From positions 1 to 51,151 of the forward strand of contig NZ_QWEK01000002.1 of assembly GCF_009935845.1 (NCBI RefSeq): a stretch of 51,151 nucleotides of DNA. The letters run 5' to 3'. Made by a program: the position numbers and the translations under genes. This document shows, one piece after another, positions 17,020 through 24,911 of this stretch; the first letter of the stretch is position 1; every line of letters begins with the position of its first letter. The notes under the pieces are model-generated. The model was not told the DNA's origin. It made no database searches and saw nothing but the letters and a program-made list of their open reading frames with translations. The stretch comes from Pseudoflavonifractor sp. 524-17. GTDB lineage: Bacteria; Bacillota; Clostridia; Oscillospirales; Oscillospiraceae.

Positions 17020-17445
17020 TCACTCATCAACTTCCTCCAGCTTCAGGCGGTACATCCCCATTTCTGTTGTGGATTCCGCCACACGGAATTTGTGGAAGAA
17101 CGTGCCGCCCCTTTTCTCGTTCATGGACAGGCGCGTATTTTGCTCCGGCTTGATGCCGCCCATATCCTTTTCTGCGCAGTACAAGGTAATGGATCGCTTA
17201 TACAGCCCCTGCCCGAAATCATGCTGCATCTGTACTACCGAGGACCGTTTGCCCTCCTTCGGCCCAATCTCTATCACGGCGATGTCCTCATAGGTCACGC
17301 CGTCGTAAATAACCGTGCGCACCTGCGCGTGTTCATCTGGGTTCAGGAAAGCCTTTTCTACCTCTACCGCCGCGCAGTCCTTAAAAGTTGGGGAGCGCAC
17401 CTCCTCCGGTCCACTCCCCGTCCCATAGTCGAACAGTACTTTCAT
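17020..17445 (-). CDS. Head-tail connector-region protein, 141 aa
   Basis: I cannot name the family. The protein is beta-rich: VLFDYGTGSG at the start, 'AQVRTVIYDGVTYEDIAVIE' in the middle (about residues 41-60), and a C-terminal 'EMGMYRLKLEEVDE'. It has the size and position of a head-tail joining protein of the lambda FII type. The ATG at 17445 overlaps the previous stop (ATGA), and that stop is itself supplied by a palindromic element. Confidence 0.8.
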   Translation of the reverse strand: MKVLFDYGTGSGPEEVRSPTFKDCAAVEVEKAFLNPDEHAQVRTVIYDGVTYEDIAVIEIGPKEGKRSSVVQMQHDFGQGLYKRSITLYCAEKDMGGIKPEQNTRLSMNEKRGGTFFHKFRVAESTTEMGMYRLKLEEVDE

Positions 17446-17819
17446 TGCGTCGCCGCAAAGTCCGCTTCGCTGGGCTTTCGCGGGGATCCCGCCATCTGCT
17501 CCTTGACCCGCTTGTAGAGCTTCGCCTCCGCAGTCCCCGGTGTTTCCAGCCTGCGGCGCATAGCCGGGAACTGTGCCGTGGAGACAATGAGCTGCCGGGC
17601 CGGCCGGTGTTCTTCAATAAACTTCCGCAATGTGTCAGGGATTCCGCCCTGATAGGTGGTGTACTGCCTTGCCACGCCCCGCACGCTCGGCCCGCAGTAC
17701 ACGCACGGATTTGGAAAATCTGCGGACACATCCGCCTCCTGCTCCGGCGTCTCCGGTTTCCGCGCGGGGTTCTCGTCCTGCTCCGGCGTCTCTTGGTCCG
17801 CTTTCTTTGTTCTTGCCAT
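17442..17819 (-). CDS. Small head-tail module protein ending in element sequence, 125 aa
   Basis: The protein is a paralogue of the one at 15221-15580: acidic N-terminus with Glu/Pro repeats, then CVYCGPSVRGVARQYTTYQG, a helix, RQLIVSTAQFPAMRRRL and TPGTAEAKLYKRV. Its position after the major capsid gene matches lambda FI. The last 15 residues, GSPRKPSEADFAATQ, are the in-frame translation of a palindromic element. I chose the ATG at 17819 (MARTKK), which aligns with the paralogue's MARKTT start and follows AGGAGGAACA. Confidence 0.82.
   Translation of the reverse strand: MARTKKADQETPEQDENPARKPETPEQEADVSADFPNPCVYCGPSVRGVARQYTTYQGGIPDTLRKFIEEHRPARQLIVSTAQFPAMRRRLETPGTAEAKLYKRVKEQMAGSPRKPSEADFAATQ
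17446..17492 (-). repeat. Palindromic element copy 9, short form inside a reading frame
   Basis: This is a single fold-back: GGGATCCCCGCGAAAG, CC, A, GC, GAA loop, GC, GG, then ACTTTGCGGCGACG. The 3' strand of the hairpin equals the GCGGACTTTGC-type end of longer copies. It is read in frame as the C-terminus of the gene above and supplies the stop overlapping the next ATG. Confidence 0.8.
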
Positions 17820-17896
17820 AGCTTGTTCCTCCTGATAAAATCCCTCGTCCACCCCGTAGGGCAGGGGGGTATCGCGCCGTAGGCGGCGATATGCGC

Positions 17897-18946
17897 CTAG
17901 CACACGGTCGCAACCAGCCAGCTATCCACCTTGTCGGGAATGGGCAGCGGGCGGGTGCAGGCCTCCAGCACCTTCCGCTCCGGCTTGTGTGCGATGTATG
18001 CGTGGAGCAGCCGCGCGGTCTCGGCGGTGATAAGCTGCTTGGCCTCGTTGTAGTAGGAGCACAGGCCGTAGGCTCGCATAAAGCCCACGTCCGGGGAAAT
18101 CATCACGATCATGTTGTCGGGAATCAGCCTGCGAAGTGTCGGGTGCGCCGGGTCCGTAACCCGGTCCATGTAGACTTCTTTGTAGGAGTAGACTTCCAGC
18201 CCGGAATCCGTCAGGTATCCGTGGTAGCGGACGCCGTTTGGCAGGTCCCGCGCATTGAACTCCCCCGCCTGGTAGCGCCGGTTGTCCATCTTCTCCAGGA
18301 TTCCCTTGTCGTTTTTCAGGAGTTTAAGGGCCTGCCGCCCGCAGATGATACGGTCCACGTTGGCAAACCCGTTGGTGTAGACCGTATCCGTCCAATCCTC
18401 CAGGTTCCCCAGCACGTCCGCGCCGCTCTGCCCCCAGCGCTCCGTCCCCGTCAGGACCACCTTATTTGTGAAGCCAAAGTCGATTACTTCATTGACGCCC
18501 TTTCCCACAACATGAATTTCCCCGGTGGTCAGCGCCTGGGCGCACATCCATTCCTCCCGGCGGCTGATTGCGTCGTCAAGCCGCTTGTACTCCCGCACAA
18601 GCTGTTCCGCCGCGCGCTGCTCGGGTGTCCTCCCGCTGTAGAGGATTTCCCCCGGCGCTCTGTGCATATAGCTCTCCGCCGTCGTCACCAGGTCCGGGTT
18701 GACCATGGGGGGCTTGTAGCTCTTGGTCTCGTAGCCCTCCGGTTCCATCGTCTCCGCGCCCAGCTTCGGGTGGACAAACGCCGCCATCTCGCGGTCGCCT
18801 TTCAGCAAGTCAATGTCAACCTGTTCCTCGGTGAAGGTCTTGACATTGGTGAAAAACGTGTCCCGCAGGAACGTATGTACCGGCGGCGCAGACCGTACCA
18901 CTTCGGCAAGGTATCGCGGCTGGTAGATGTCAATTTCATTCGGCAT
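17897..18946 (-). CDS. Major capsid protein, lambda gpE family, 349 aa
   Basis: This is a gpE-type capsid protein: N-terminal IDIYQPRYLAEVVRSAPPV, TFLRDTFFTNVKTFTEEQVD with the conserved F-x-x-x-x-x-F and P-loop region, 'YETKSYKPPMVNPDLVTTAE', and late motifs NGFANVDRIICGRQAL and PDNMIVMISPD. Length is close to lambda E (341 aa). The ATG at 18946 has GGGAGGAAAAC upstream. It lies between the decoration gene and the FI-like gene, as in lambda. The 150 bp upstream up to the decoration gene shows no gene. Confidence 0.95.
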   Translation of the reverse strand: MPNEIDIYQPRYLAEVVRSAPPVHTFLRDTFFTNVKTFTEEQVDIDLLKGDREMAAFVHPKLGAETMEPEGYETKSYKPPMVNPDLVTTAESYMHRAPGEILYSGRTPEQRAAEQLVREYKRLDDAISRREEWMCAQALTTGEIHVVGKGVNEVIDFGFTNKVVLTGTERWGQSGADVLGNLEDWTDTVYTNGFANVDRIICGRQALKLLKNDKGILEKMDNRRYQAGEFNARDLPNGVRYHGYLTDSGLEVYSYKEVYMDRVTDPAHPTLRRLIPDNMIVMISPDVGFMRAYGLCSYYNEAKQLITAETARLLHAYIAHKPERKVLEACTRPLPIPDKVDSWLVATVC

Positions 18947-19100
18947 AATGTTTTCCTCCCTTTCTTTGTTGTCACGCCCGGATTGGACGCGCTCTTCCCG
19001 CCGGTTTCCCTCTGTCTCAGGCTGGTCTCCGGGCCGCTGCGCGGCCCTGCGCTCGCCCTCGCTTCGGTCCATCCGGCAGGGCGCGTCTATCCTCGCGTTT

Positions 19101-19469
19101 CTATTTCAAGAAAATCCCGATGTTCCGCAAGGGAACTTCCACGTCCACCACGGTCACGCCCTCCGGCAGCGCCAGGCTGTCTGCAAAGTATTCCCCAGTG
19201 AGCCACACCGGCCCTTCCTCGTCCGCCCGGATGCTGTCCGGGACCACACCATAGATACCCGTGGTGGTCACGGTCGTCTTGGCACTGTCGCCCTCCCCAG
19301 TCGTAGTCGCCGCAATCAGTGCCAGCTTTCCGTCGCTGTTCAACACCACGGGCGCGTGTGCCGGGATATCCACTGCCGCCACCTTCACAGCCTTGGCTAC
19401 AGGTCCGATCCCTGCTTCAAAGTAGTGCGGGTCATAGCGGTACGTTTTCACCGCAAGGTCCATGCTCAT
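19101..19469 (-). CDS. Head decoration protein, gpD(lambda)-like, 122 aa
   Basis: The protein is short and beta-rich, with AVDIPAHAPVVLNSDGKLAL (about residues 33-52), a Thr-rich TTTGIYGVVPDSIRADE, and a terminal GVTVVDVEVPLRNIGIFLK. This fits the lambda gpD decoration family, whose trimers stabilise the expanded capsid. It lies between protease/scaffold and major capsid genes, in lambda order. The start ATG at 19469 follows GAGGACGAT from a palindromic element; the ATG two codons later is an alternative. Confidence 0.9.
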   Translation of the reverse strand: MSMDLAVKTYRYDPHYFEAGIGPVAKAVKVAAVDIPAHAPVVLNSDGKLALIAATTTGEGDSAKTTVTTTGIYGVVPDSIRADEEGPVWLTGEYFADSLALPEGVTVVDVEVPLRNIGIFLK

Positions 19470-19695
19470 ATCGTCCTCATTCCTTTCATATCCTTCGCCG
19501 CGTCGTTGCAAAGTCCGCTCTGCTCAAAACGGCCCTTCAGCCATTCTTCGCGTCGCTCCCTTGCTCCTCCTTTCCCCAACGGGCCTTTTGGCCCGCTGTG
19601 ACCCCTTGAAATCAAGCCGAAAGCTCACTCATTTCAGGATTCTTCCTCTCCCCACCGAACCCGACTATCGGCTGGGCTCCGGCGGGGGCCCTGGA
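19470..19695 (-). repeat. Palindromic element copy 10, two modules
   Basis: On the minus strand the first module has CCCAGCC-GATA-GTCGGG as core, inside CGGAG/CGG arms. The second has a GGGCC-AAAA-GGCCC hairpin, GAGGAGCAAGGGAGCGACG, then GCGGACTTTGCAACGACG and the terminal GAGGACGAT before the decoration gene ATG. Confidence 0.75.
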
Positions 19696-19704
19696 TTCGT
19701 CCCC

Positions 19705-20076
19705 TTACTGATTCATGCCCCGGATTGCATCCAGGAACGTGTCGCCGCCGGTCCTGTCAGCGGGCGGGGCGTTGTGTATGCCGTCCATGCCGCTGTCCCT
19801 CGCGTCCTTCTCCACCTGCGCCAGATAGGACGCCCCCTGGGTCTTGGCGTTCTTCACCATTTCCTTGGCAAAGTCCTCCGCGCTCACGGGCTTTGTAAAC
19901 TTGGCTTCCGCCGCCAGCGCCTCGCTGCCTGGCAGGGCCATGTCCTCAATGCTCTGGATACGCGAGCGCTCGGCGCTGGTTGCGGCGGCGGCCGCTGCCT
20001 GCTCAATTTGGTCAACGAGTTCCTGGTATTCCTTGCGGAGATCGTCCGCGGTCTTGATGCTGTCTTTCGCTTCCAT
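19705..20076 (-). CDS. Nested scaffold protein within the protease gene, 123 aa
   Basis: Inside the protease frame, an ATG at 20076 has a textbook AGGAGG at 20085-20090, 8 bases upstream. The product, MEAKDSIKTADDLRKEYQ to the shared C-terminus, is highly helical and charged. This is the lambda C/Nu3 layout: the scaffold is the independently translated C-terminal part of the protease. The strong internal ribosome site is seen in the sequence; the role is inferred from family knowledge. Confidence 0.75.
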   Translation of the reverse strand: MEAKDSIKTADDLRKEYQELVDQIEQAAAAAATSAERSRIQSIEDMALPGSEALAAEAKFTKPVSAEDFAKEMVKNAKTQGASYLAQVEKDARDSGMDGIHNAPPADRTGGDTFLDAIRGMNQ

Positions 20077-20805
20077 GTCCTGTACCTCCTGTTGTTTCTC
20101 TGGCTGTCCCGCCGGTTTTTTATTTGCAAGCCGTCCGGCGGCGCTGGCCGTCAGGCTATCTTGTACAAATTTAGGGGCCTGCGCAAAGGGGAGGTTCATG
20201 CTGACGCTATTGACAAAGAGGACGCCGTTGCGGTTCTCCACAACTGCGTCCTGTTCATCGTCTGTCAGCTCGTCTACAAACCCGTTCTCCTTGGCCTGGG
20301 CCGCCGTCCACCAGCTCGTCACGTCCATCCATGCCGTCACTTCATCCTTGGTGTGCCTGGTCTTTTTTGCGTAAAGGCTGATGATGTTTTCCTTGATTAC
20401 AGCCAGGGCGTTGAGATATTCCTGTAACTCCACCGCTCCCGCATAGCCACGGATTCCCAGCTTAACCGGGTGGACCATGTAAGAGCTGTCGTTCGCGGCT
20501 ATAACCTTGTTACAGTGGCTACTTACGACAGTCGCCGCCGACGCACACAATCCGTCGATGCGGGCGGTCACATAGGCCGGGTGCTGCTCCAGTAAATTGC
20601 CAATGGTCTGCGCGGCGAACACGTCACCGCCGCCGCTGTTGATTCGCACGGTGATCTCCGAAACAGCCCCCAATGCGTTCAGCTCTTCGGCAAACTGCTT
20701 TGGGGTCACTTCGTCTCCCCACCAGCTTTTGTCTGCAATGTCTCCGTAAAGCAGCAGCTCCGCACTCCCATCTGACACATTACAGAACTGCCAGAATTTA
20801 GGCAC
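19705..20805 (-). CDS. Prohead protease, ClpP/S49-like, with C-terminal scaffold, 366 aa
   Basis: Residues 15-190 form a ClpP-like serine protease: LLLYGDIADKSWWGDEVTP, the oxyanion-type ITVRINSGGGDVFAAQTI, GLCASAATVVSS with the probable catalytic Ser at about residue 89, and a His in SYMVHPVK at about 112. It should cut scaffold and itself during capsid maturation. Residues 244-366 are helical and scaffold-like. The GTG at 20805, preceded by GGAGGAGAGAGC, overlaps the portal stop by 8 bp, which fixes the start. Confidence 0.93.
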   Translation of the reverse strand: MPKFWQFCNVSDGSAELLLYGDIADKSWWGDEVTPKQFAEELNALGAVSEITVRINSGGGDVFAAQTIGNLLEQHPAYVTARIDGLCASAATVVSSHCNKVIAANDSSYMVHPVKLGIRGYAGAVELQEYLNALAVIKENIISLYAKKTRHTKDEVTAWMDVTSWWTAAQAKENGFVDELTDDEQDAVVENRNGVLFVNSVSMNLPFAQAPKFVQDSLTASAAGRLANKKPAGQPEKQQEVQDMEAKDSIKTADDLRKEYQELVDQIEQAAAAAATSAERSRIQSIEDMALPGSEALAAEAKFTKPVSAEDFAKEMVKNAKTQGASYLAQVEKDARDSGMDGIHNAPPADRTGGDTFLDAIRGMNQ

Positions 20806-22414
20806 CGCTCTCTCCTCCTTTTTCTTGTCCGGCCCCGCCAGGCGTCTTGGACTGGTTTGCGATCTCGTCCACCTCCCGTTTTCGTTTGGCCTCAACCACA
20901 CGCTTGCGAATGTTCCGGTTATAGTCCCCTCCGGTGAGCTTTGCCGTCTCTTCCTCCGCTGTGGAGAAACCGGCGTCCACCCGCTTTGCAGCGGCCTCTA
21001 CCTCCTGGGACGGATTCAGCGCCGTCCTGCTCGGCCCATTCCACTTGCAGTCCGTATACGCTTTGCGGATGGCCGGGTCACTGAAAAAGCCCGGTGCCTG
21101 GATGCGCCTTCTTGCTACAGCCTCGGCAAACCAGGTTTCATAGACCGGCTGGCAGAAGTCGTCCGAAAACCAATCCCGCTGCATTTCGCAGGTCCGCCAA
21201 AACTCGTTGAGGGACCCACGCGCCGAGCTGAAATTTTTGGTGAATTGCTTTTCCAGCACCTCCGGGGGAATCTCCAGTGCTGAGCTGATTTCTTTTACCA
21301 TGGCGTCAAAGAAAGCATCGTATGCGCTGTTAGGGTGTGTCGGGTCCGCAAACTTCACCGTCTCCCCCGGATTCAGGGAAAGGATAGCCCCCGGAGCCAG
21401 TTCAATACTCCCCTGGTCTTGGGTGTCAACCAGCATCTCCGGCGGTAGCATTTCCCCGATTGGCGTTCCGTTCTGCACGGTGGCGTTCTCCACGAACACC
21501 GTAAACATAGCACTGATCACCGCCGCCGTAATTTCCGCGTCGGTATACCGGCCCAACTGTTTCAGCGCCTCCAGGACCGGGGCCAGGATAGGCACGCCCC
21601 GTCGCTGGCCCGCCCGCTCCCGGTTCATAATGTGCAGTACGTTCGGCCTGCCGCTGCTCCCGTATGCCTCCACCCGCACCCATTCCATCGGCCCCGTCTG
21701 GTTTGCAAGGCTGGACAGCGGATGCTGGTTGCATATCCAATAGGCAATCACCATGCCGTCCTCGTCCGTCTCGATGCCCTGGACGATGCTGTAAACCTTC
21801 CTGCCCTTCACCTCGCACGGCACGAGGCGGTCATATCCGTCCGGCGAACACACCCGGTCCGCTTCTATCAGGCGCACCCGCAGGCTGTACGGCTGGCCCG
21901 GCTGCTCCTTCATTGGCAGCAGGGCAAAAGCGTCCCCGTTCATCAGATAGCTGAGAAAAGCGAGCTGCTGGAGCTTGTAGAAGTTGTCCACCCGATCCGC
22001 GTCGCATACCGGCGTGTCCGCCCATAGGGCGAACTCCCGCAGAATCTGTGCCTGCATAGCCTCTGCCTGCTCGTTGGTCAGCTTCAGATACTCCGCATCG
22101 ATTTGCGGAGACGGCATAAGCCCGCCCGCCACCACGTTCGTCCGCAGGGTTTTCAGCGCGGCGGAGGCCGTCGGGATTCCCATGTAGGCGTCCCTGGACC
22201 GCTGGCGCAGCACGTCAAGGTTGTCCTCAATGTCCTCCTTTGGGCTTCCACCGAAAAACATCCAGCCTCGCATACTCTTCTTGGTCAGGTTTGCCCCATA
22301 GTTCCCGTATCCGCTGTTTGCAAATTCCAGGGCCGTTCTTGCGGCTACTCTCCGTACCGCCCGCACGGGGGAGACTGCTGCAATGCACTTGTCCAGAAAA
22401 TTTTGCTTTGCCAT
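20798..22414 (-). CDS. Portal protein, lambda gpB family, 538 aa
   Basis: This is a lambda-type portal: N-terminal VRRVAARTALEFANSGYGNYG, the conserved LTKKSMRGW, RQRSRDAYMGIPTASAALKT, then VRLIEADRVCSP, a 'MNRERAGQRRGVPILAPVLE' segment (H-x-x-x-x-x-x-Q-x-RG-x-P core), and EVLEKQFTKNFSSARGSLNE. Portals form the dodecameric DNA channel. Length matches lambda B (533 aa). It lies between the gpW-like connector and the protease. The C-terminal 40 residues are charged and flexible. Confidence 0.95.
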   Translation of the reverse strand: MAKQNFLDKCIAAVSPVRAVRRVAARTALEFANSGYGNYGANLTKKSMRGWMFFGGSPKEDIEDNLDVLRQRSRDAYMGIPTASAALKTLRTNVVAGGLMPSPQIDAEYLKLTNEQAEAMQAQILREFALWADTPVCDADRVDNFYKLQQLAFLSYLMNGDAFALLPMKEQPGQPYSLRVRLIEADRVCSPDGYDRLVPCEVKGRKVYSIVQGIETDEDGMVIAYWICNQHPLSSLANQTGPMEWVRVEAYGSSGRPNVLHIMNRERAGQRRGVPILAPVLEALKQLGRYTDAEITAAVISAMFTVFVENATVQNGTPIGEMLPPEMLVDTQDQGSIELAPGAILSLNPGETVKFADPTHPNSAYDAFFDAMVKEISSALEIPPEVLEKQFTKNFSSARGSLNEFWRTCEMQRDWFSDDFCQPVYETWFAEAVARRRIQAPGFFSDPAIRKAYTDCKWNGPSRTALNPSQEVEAAAKRVDAGFSTAEEETAKLTGGDYNRNIRKRVVEAKRKREVDEIANQSKTPGGAGQEKGGESGA

Positions 22415-22425
22415 ATCCGCCCTCC

Positions 22426-22662
22426 CTACAGGTCACGCGGCACAAAGCGAAACGCCCGGATACGTCCCCCGTGCTGTTCCTCATTTTCGCACTCTGCCAG
22501 GCGGGCGGCCCAAAACTCGATCTCCTTCCGCACGTCGTACAGGTCCGCTCTGGTGAGACTGCGGTCGTCTATTTGATACCGCTGGCCCGTGGCGATTGCA
22601 TCCTCCGCCGCTAGCCAGGTCCTTAATTTCTGCGTACACAGTTCTTTGCTGAATATCGCCAT
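22426..22662 (-). CDS. gpW-like head-tail joining protein, 78 aa
   Basis: The small helical protein reads AIFSKELCTQKLRTWLAAED, then GQRYQIDDRSLTRADLYDVR and KEIEFWAARLAECENEEQ. This is the gpW pattern: two helices around a beta hairpin with the conserved G-R-x-Y-x-I-x-D-R-x-L-T-R-A-D. Its place between TerL and portal is the lambda order A-W-B. I chose the ATG at 22662 because of GGAGGAAACGC upstream; the longer open frame upstream is hairpin-rich non-coding DNA. Confidence 0.93.
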   Translation of the reverse strand: MAIFSKELCTQKLRTWLAAEDAIATGQRYQIDDRSLTRADLYDVRKEIEFWAARLAECENEEQHGGRIRAFRFVPRDL

Positions 22663-22791
22663 TGCGTTTCCTCCTCCGTTCTTAAAATCCCCTCGGAGAG
22701 CGGAAGGGGACCTCCGGGGGAAACCGGTTTCCCCCGGAAATCGTGCCGGGCGCAAGCCCGGTTTTGTCATTTCGGCAGAAATGACCGCGAT
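22663..22791 (-). repeat. Hairpin-rich spacer between TerL and gpW
   Basis: The minus strand carries GTCATTTC/GAAATGAC, CCGGGC-TTGC-GCCCGG, and a long near-perfect TCCGGGGGAAACC/GGTTTCCCCCGGA palindrome (about 22711-22736), followed by CCCCTTCC and GAGGGG. None is followed by a clear T run. The spacer is clearly structured in RNA form. It may tune gpW/portal expression or process the late mRNA; this is an inference. Confidence 0.6.
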
Positions 22792-24756
22792 TTAGATACC
22801 TCCACTCAGTTGCCGCCTGGACACACGGCGCGGTGCTGCGGCCCCCGGCTCTGGCTTCCGGAGCGGCGGGTTATAGATTTCCAGCGCGGCGGTGGCGTAG
22901 TTACGCAGGTCCAGCGGCTCGTTTCGCTTGTAATTCTTGTCCCGGAAGTCCCACGCCACAATCATTTTCCCCCGGCGGAACCGAGTGATCTTCATTTCAC
23001 ATGTCAGGCCCTTGAAGTACGTCTCATCGTACCCGGCCTCCGGATTCAACGGGAAGTGGCAGTAGTTCGGCCCGCTGGTGATAGACGGGTCCCGTACCGT
23101 GTGCTGTAGCCGCTGGTATAGCAGGTCCTTCCCCTCGTCAACGCCGATGGTGAACAGCGGGGTTTTGACCCGGTTATCCGTACTCGGATTCTTGAAGTAG
23201 GGGATTCCCTGCCCGCCCTTGCCCTTGATGGCGAATATGTGCCGGTCAAACTTGTCCACCGTGAATCGGTAGACGCTTACAGAGCGGTAGCCGCTGTCGA
23301 TGCAGCAGGCGGCGATTCCCAGGGCCGTCCCGTCCTTTTTGTGGAAGGAGACTTGCAGAAAAGCGTCCAGGTCCTCCCAGACCTTTTCTTCCTTCGTGTC
23401 TCCGTATATCTTTTGATACCGGATGCCCCAGCTCTCCTTTCCAACGCCCCAGCCTACAACCTCTACCTCAAAACGGTCCTTCTGAACGTCCACGGCGGCG
23501 GTCAGCACCAGCACGCCGTCCGGCACCTCCGCGTCGTACAGCTCCCGGCGGCTGACCAGCTTGCTTTCGTCGATGTGTTCTCCCGGCTCTTCCCAGGTCT
23601 GCCCCAGTTCCGTGTTGGTCCAGGTTTTCATTTCCTCGATGTTGCCGACAGCCAACTGCTCGTTGGCAGAAATGAATTTATCCACCACGTCCTTCCAGCC
23701 GCAGAAATTGGACGCCAGCGTATTGAGGTGGAAGCCCCGCGTTTCGGCGGTGGGATTCTCCGCCCGGAAGCGCCCCAGCCGCCCCTGCGCTTTCCACTCG
23801 TATTCCCCGAACAGCTTCCCGCACCGCTCGCATTGATACAGGATTGGCTTCGCCGGGTCCGCGCGGTATGCCTCAAAGTTGAGACTGCTCCACGCCAGCG
23901 GTTGGTAATGGTTGCACCCGGGGCATGGCACGGTCCATTCCTCCCGTGTGCTTTCCATAAATTCCTTTTCAATTTTGCTGTGGCCCTTGATGGTTGGCGT
24001 GGAGACAATGACGGTTTTCTTGTCCCAAAAAACAGTTTGCCGCTTCTGCGCCAGCAGGAGAGGATCGCCCTCTGTTCCGGCGCTGTCTGGGTATCCGTCC
24101 ACCTCGTCACACAGCAGCACCTTGATCGGCCGCATACGCAGGCCCACGGGGCTGTTGGCTCCCACGATGGTCACATGACCGCCGGGAAAATTCTTTTTCA
24201 GGATGGTGTTTCCGCTGTACCGGCTCTTCGTGTCCACCAGGCAGCGCAGCTCCGGTGTGTCCCGTATCATAGGTGCAAGGTTGTCCTTCGACAAAGCCTG
24301 TGCCATATCAAGGGTTGGCTCCATCACCATCACCGGGGCGGGGTAGTAGTGCATGTAGTAGCCCAGCACATTCATCAGCATGGCGGTCTTGCCGATCTGC
24401 GCGGCAGTCATAATGACTACCTTCCGCACATGGGGCTCCCCGATGGCATCCATGATTTCCCGCTGATAGGGTGCGTTGTCTGTGTTCCAGTGTCCAGGCG
24501 CCGGGCTGCTCTCCGCCGACAGCATCCGGTACTTGTCCGCCCACTGGGAGAGCGTCAGCGCCGGGGGCGGGCGCAGGTTGGCAACACACCTGGCGAACAT
24601 TTCTCTTGTCTGCGGCGCGATTCGAAAGAAATTCCGCTCCGTTTCGCTTCCGGCTTCGCCGAAAGCTCCACCCGCTCCATTCCTTTCTTCTCTCCCCATG
24701 CGACCCGCTTCGCTGGGCTCGCGCGGGAGCCCCGTATCATCCCTCTTCTTGTCCAT
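22792..24756 (-). CDS. Terminase large subunit, GpA family, 654 aa, with in-frame element
   Basis: This is a GpA-type packaging ATPase/nuclease. The Walker A-like MTAAQIGKTAML lies near residue 120, Walker B-like IKVLLCDEVDGYP near 200, VIVSTPTIKGHSKIE follows, then a zinc knuckle CPGCNHYQPLAW...YQCERCGKLF, and a C-terminal nuclease part with VLTAAVDVQKDRFEVEVVGW. The family N-terminus (LTLSQWADKYRMLSAESS) begins near residue 68. Residues about 8-45 are the translation of a palindromic element. I chose the ATG at 24756; an ATG at residue 53 is the alternative, with only a weak ribosome site. Confidence 0.93.
   Translation of the reverse strand: MDKKRDDTGLPREPSEAGRMGREERNGAGGAFGEAGSETERNFFRIAPQTREMFARCVANLRPPPALTLSQWADKYRMLSAESSPAPGHWNTDNAPYQREIMDAIGEPHVRKVVIMTAAQIGKTAMLMNVLGYYMHYYPAPVMVMEPTLDMAQALSKDNLAPMIRDTPELRCLVDTKSRYSGNTILKKNFPGGHVTIVGANSPVGLRMRPIKVLLCDEVDGYPDSAGTEGDPLLLAQKRQTVFWDKKTVIVSTPTIKGHSKIEKEFMESTREEWTVPCPGCNHYQPLAWSSLNFEAYRADPAKPILYQCERCGKLFGEYEWKAQGRLGRFRAENPTAETRGFHLNTLASNFCGWKDVVDKFISANEQLAVGNIEEMKTWTNTELGQTWEEPGEHIDESKLVSRRELYDAEVPDGVLVLTAAVDVQKDRFEVEVVGWGVGKESWGIRYQKIYGDTKEEKVWEDLDAFLQVSFHKKDGTALGIAACCIDSGYRSVSVYRFTVDKFDRHIFAIKGKGGQGIPYFKNPSTDNRVKTPLFTIGVDEGKDLLYQRLQHTVRDPSITSGPNYCHFPLNPEAGYDETYFKGLTCEMKITRFRRGKMIVAWDFRDKNYKRNEPLDLRNYATAALEIYNPPLRKPEPGAAAPRRVSRRQLSGGI
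24622..24737 (-). repeat. Palindromic element copy 11, inside the TerL reading frame
   Basis: On the minus strand: GGGGCTCCCGCGCGAG, CCC, A, GC, GAA loop, GC, GGG, then TCGCATGGGGAGAG, GGAATGGAGCGGGTGG, AGCTTTCGGC/GCCGG pairing, and the end CGGAGCGGAATTTCTTTCG. It is open in the TerL frame and ends with the peptide ERNFFR, shared with copy 15. Confidence 0.8.
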
Positions 24757-24796
24757 TGGGCTTTTCCCGCCCCTTTCCGCTCTGCCTGGTTGGCTC

Positions 24797-24908
24797 GTCC
24801 TCACAAAGTCCGTTTGTCTCCGCTTCCACCTGCGGCAAAAACTCCACCCGCTCCCTTGCTCGTCCTCTCCTACCTGGCCCGCTTGCGCTTGGCTCCAGCG
24901 GTTACCCC
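24797..24908 (-). repeat. Palindromic element copy 12, between Nu1-like gene and TerL
   Basis: On the minus strand a degenerate core hairpin (CCAAGCG-CAA-GCGGG) is followed by GAGAGGACGAGCAAGGGAGC, a pairing TTTTGCCGC region, and the end GGACTTTGTGAGGACGAGC. The GTG in this end opens the longest possible TerL frame but lacks a separate ribosome site. Confidence 0.7.
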
Positions 24909-24911
24909 GTG

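Noticed and set aside
5532-24908. CRISPR array suggested by repeated intergenic sequence
   Set aside because: Repeats are not regularly spaced, spacers are genes, and no cas gene is present.
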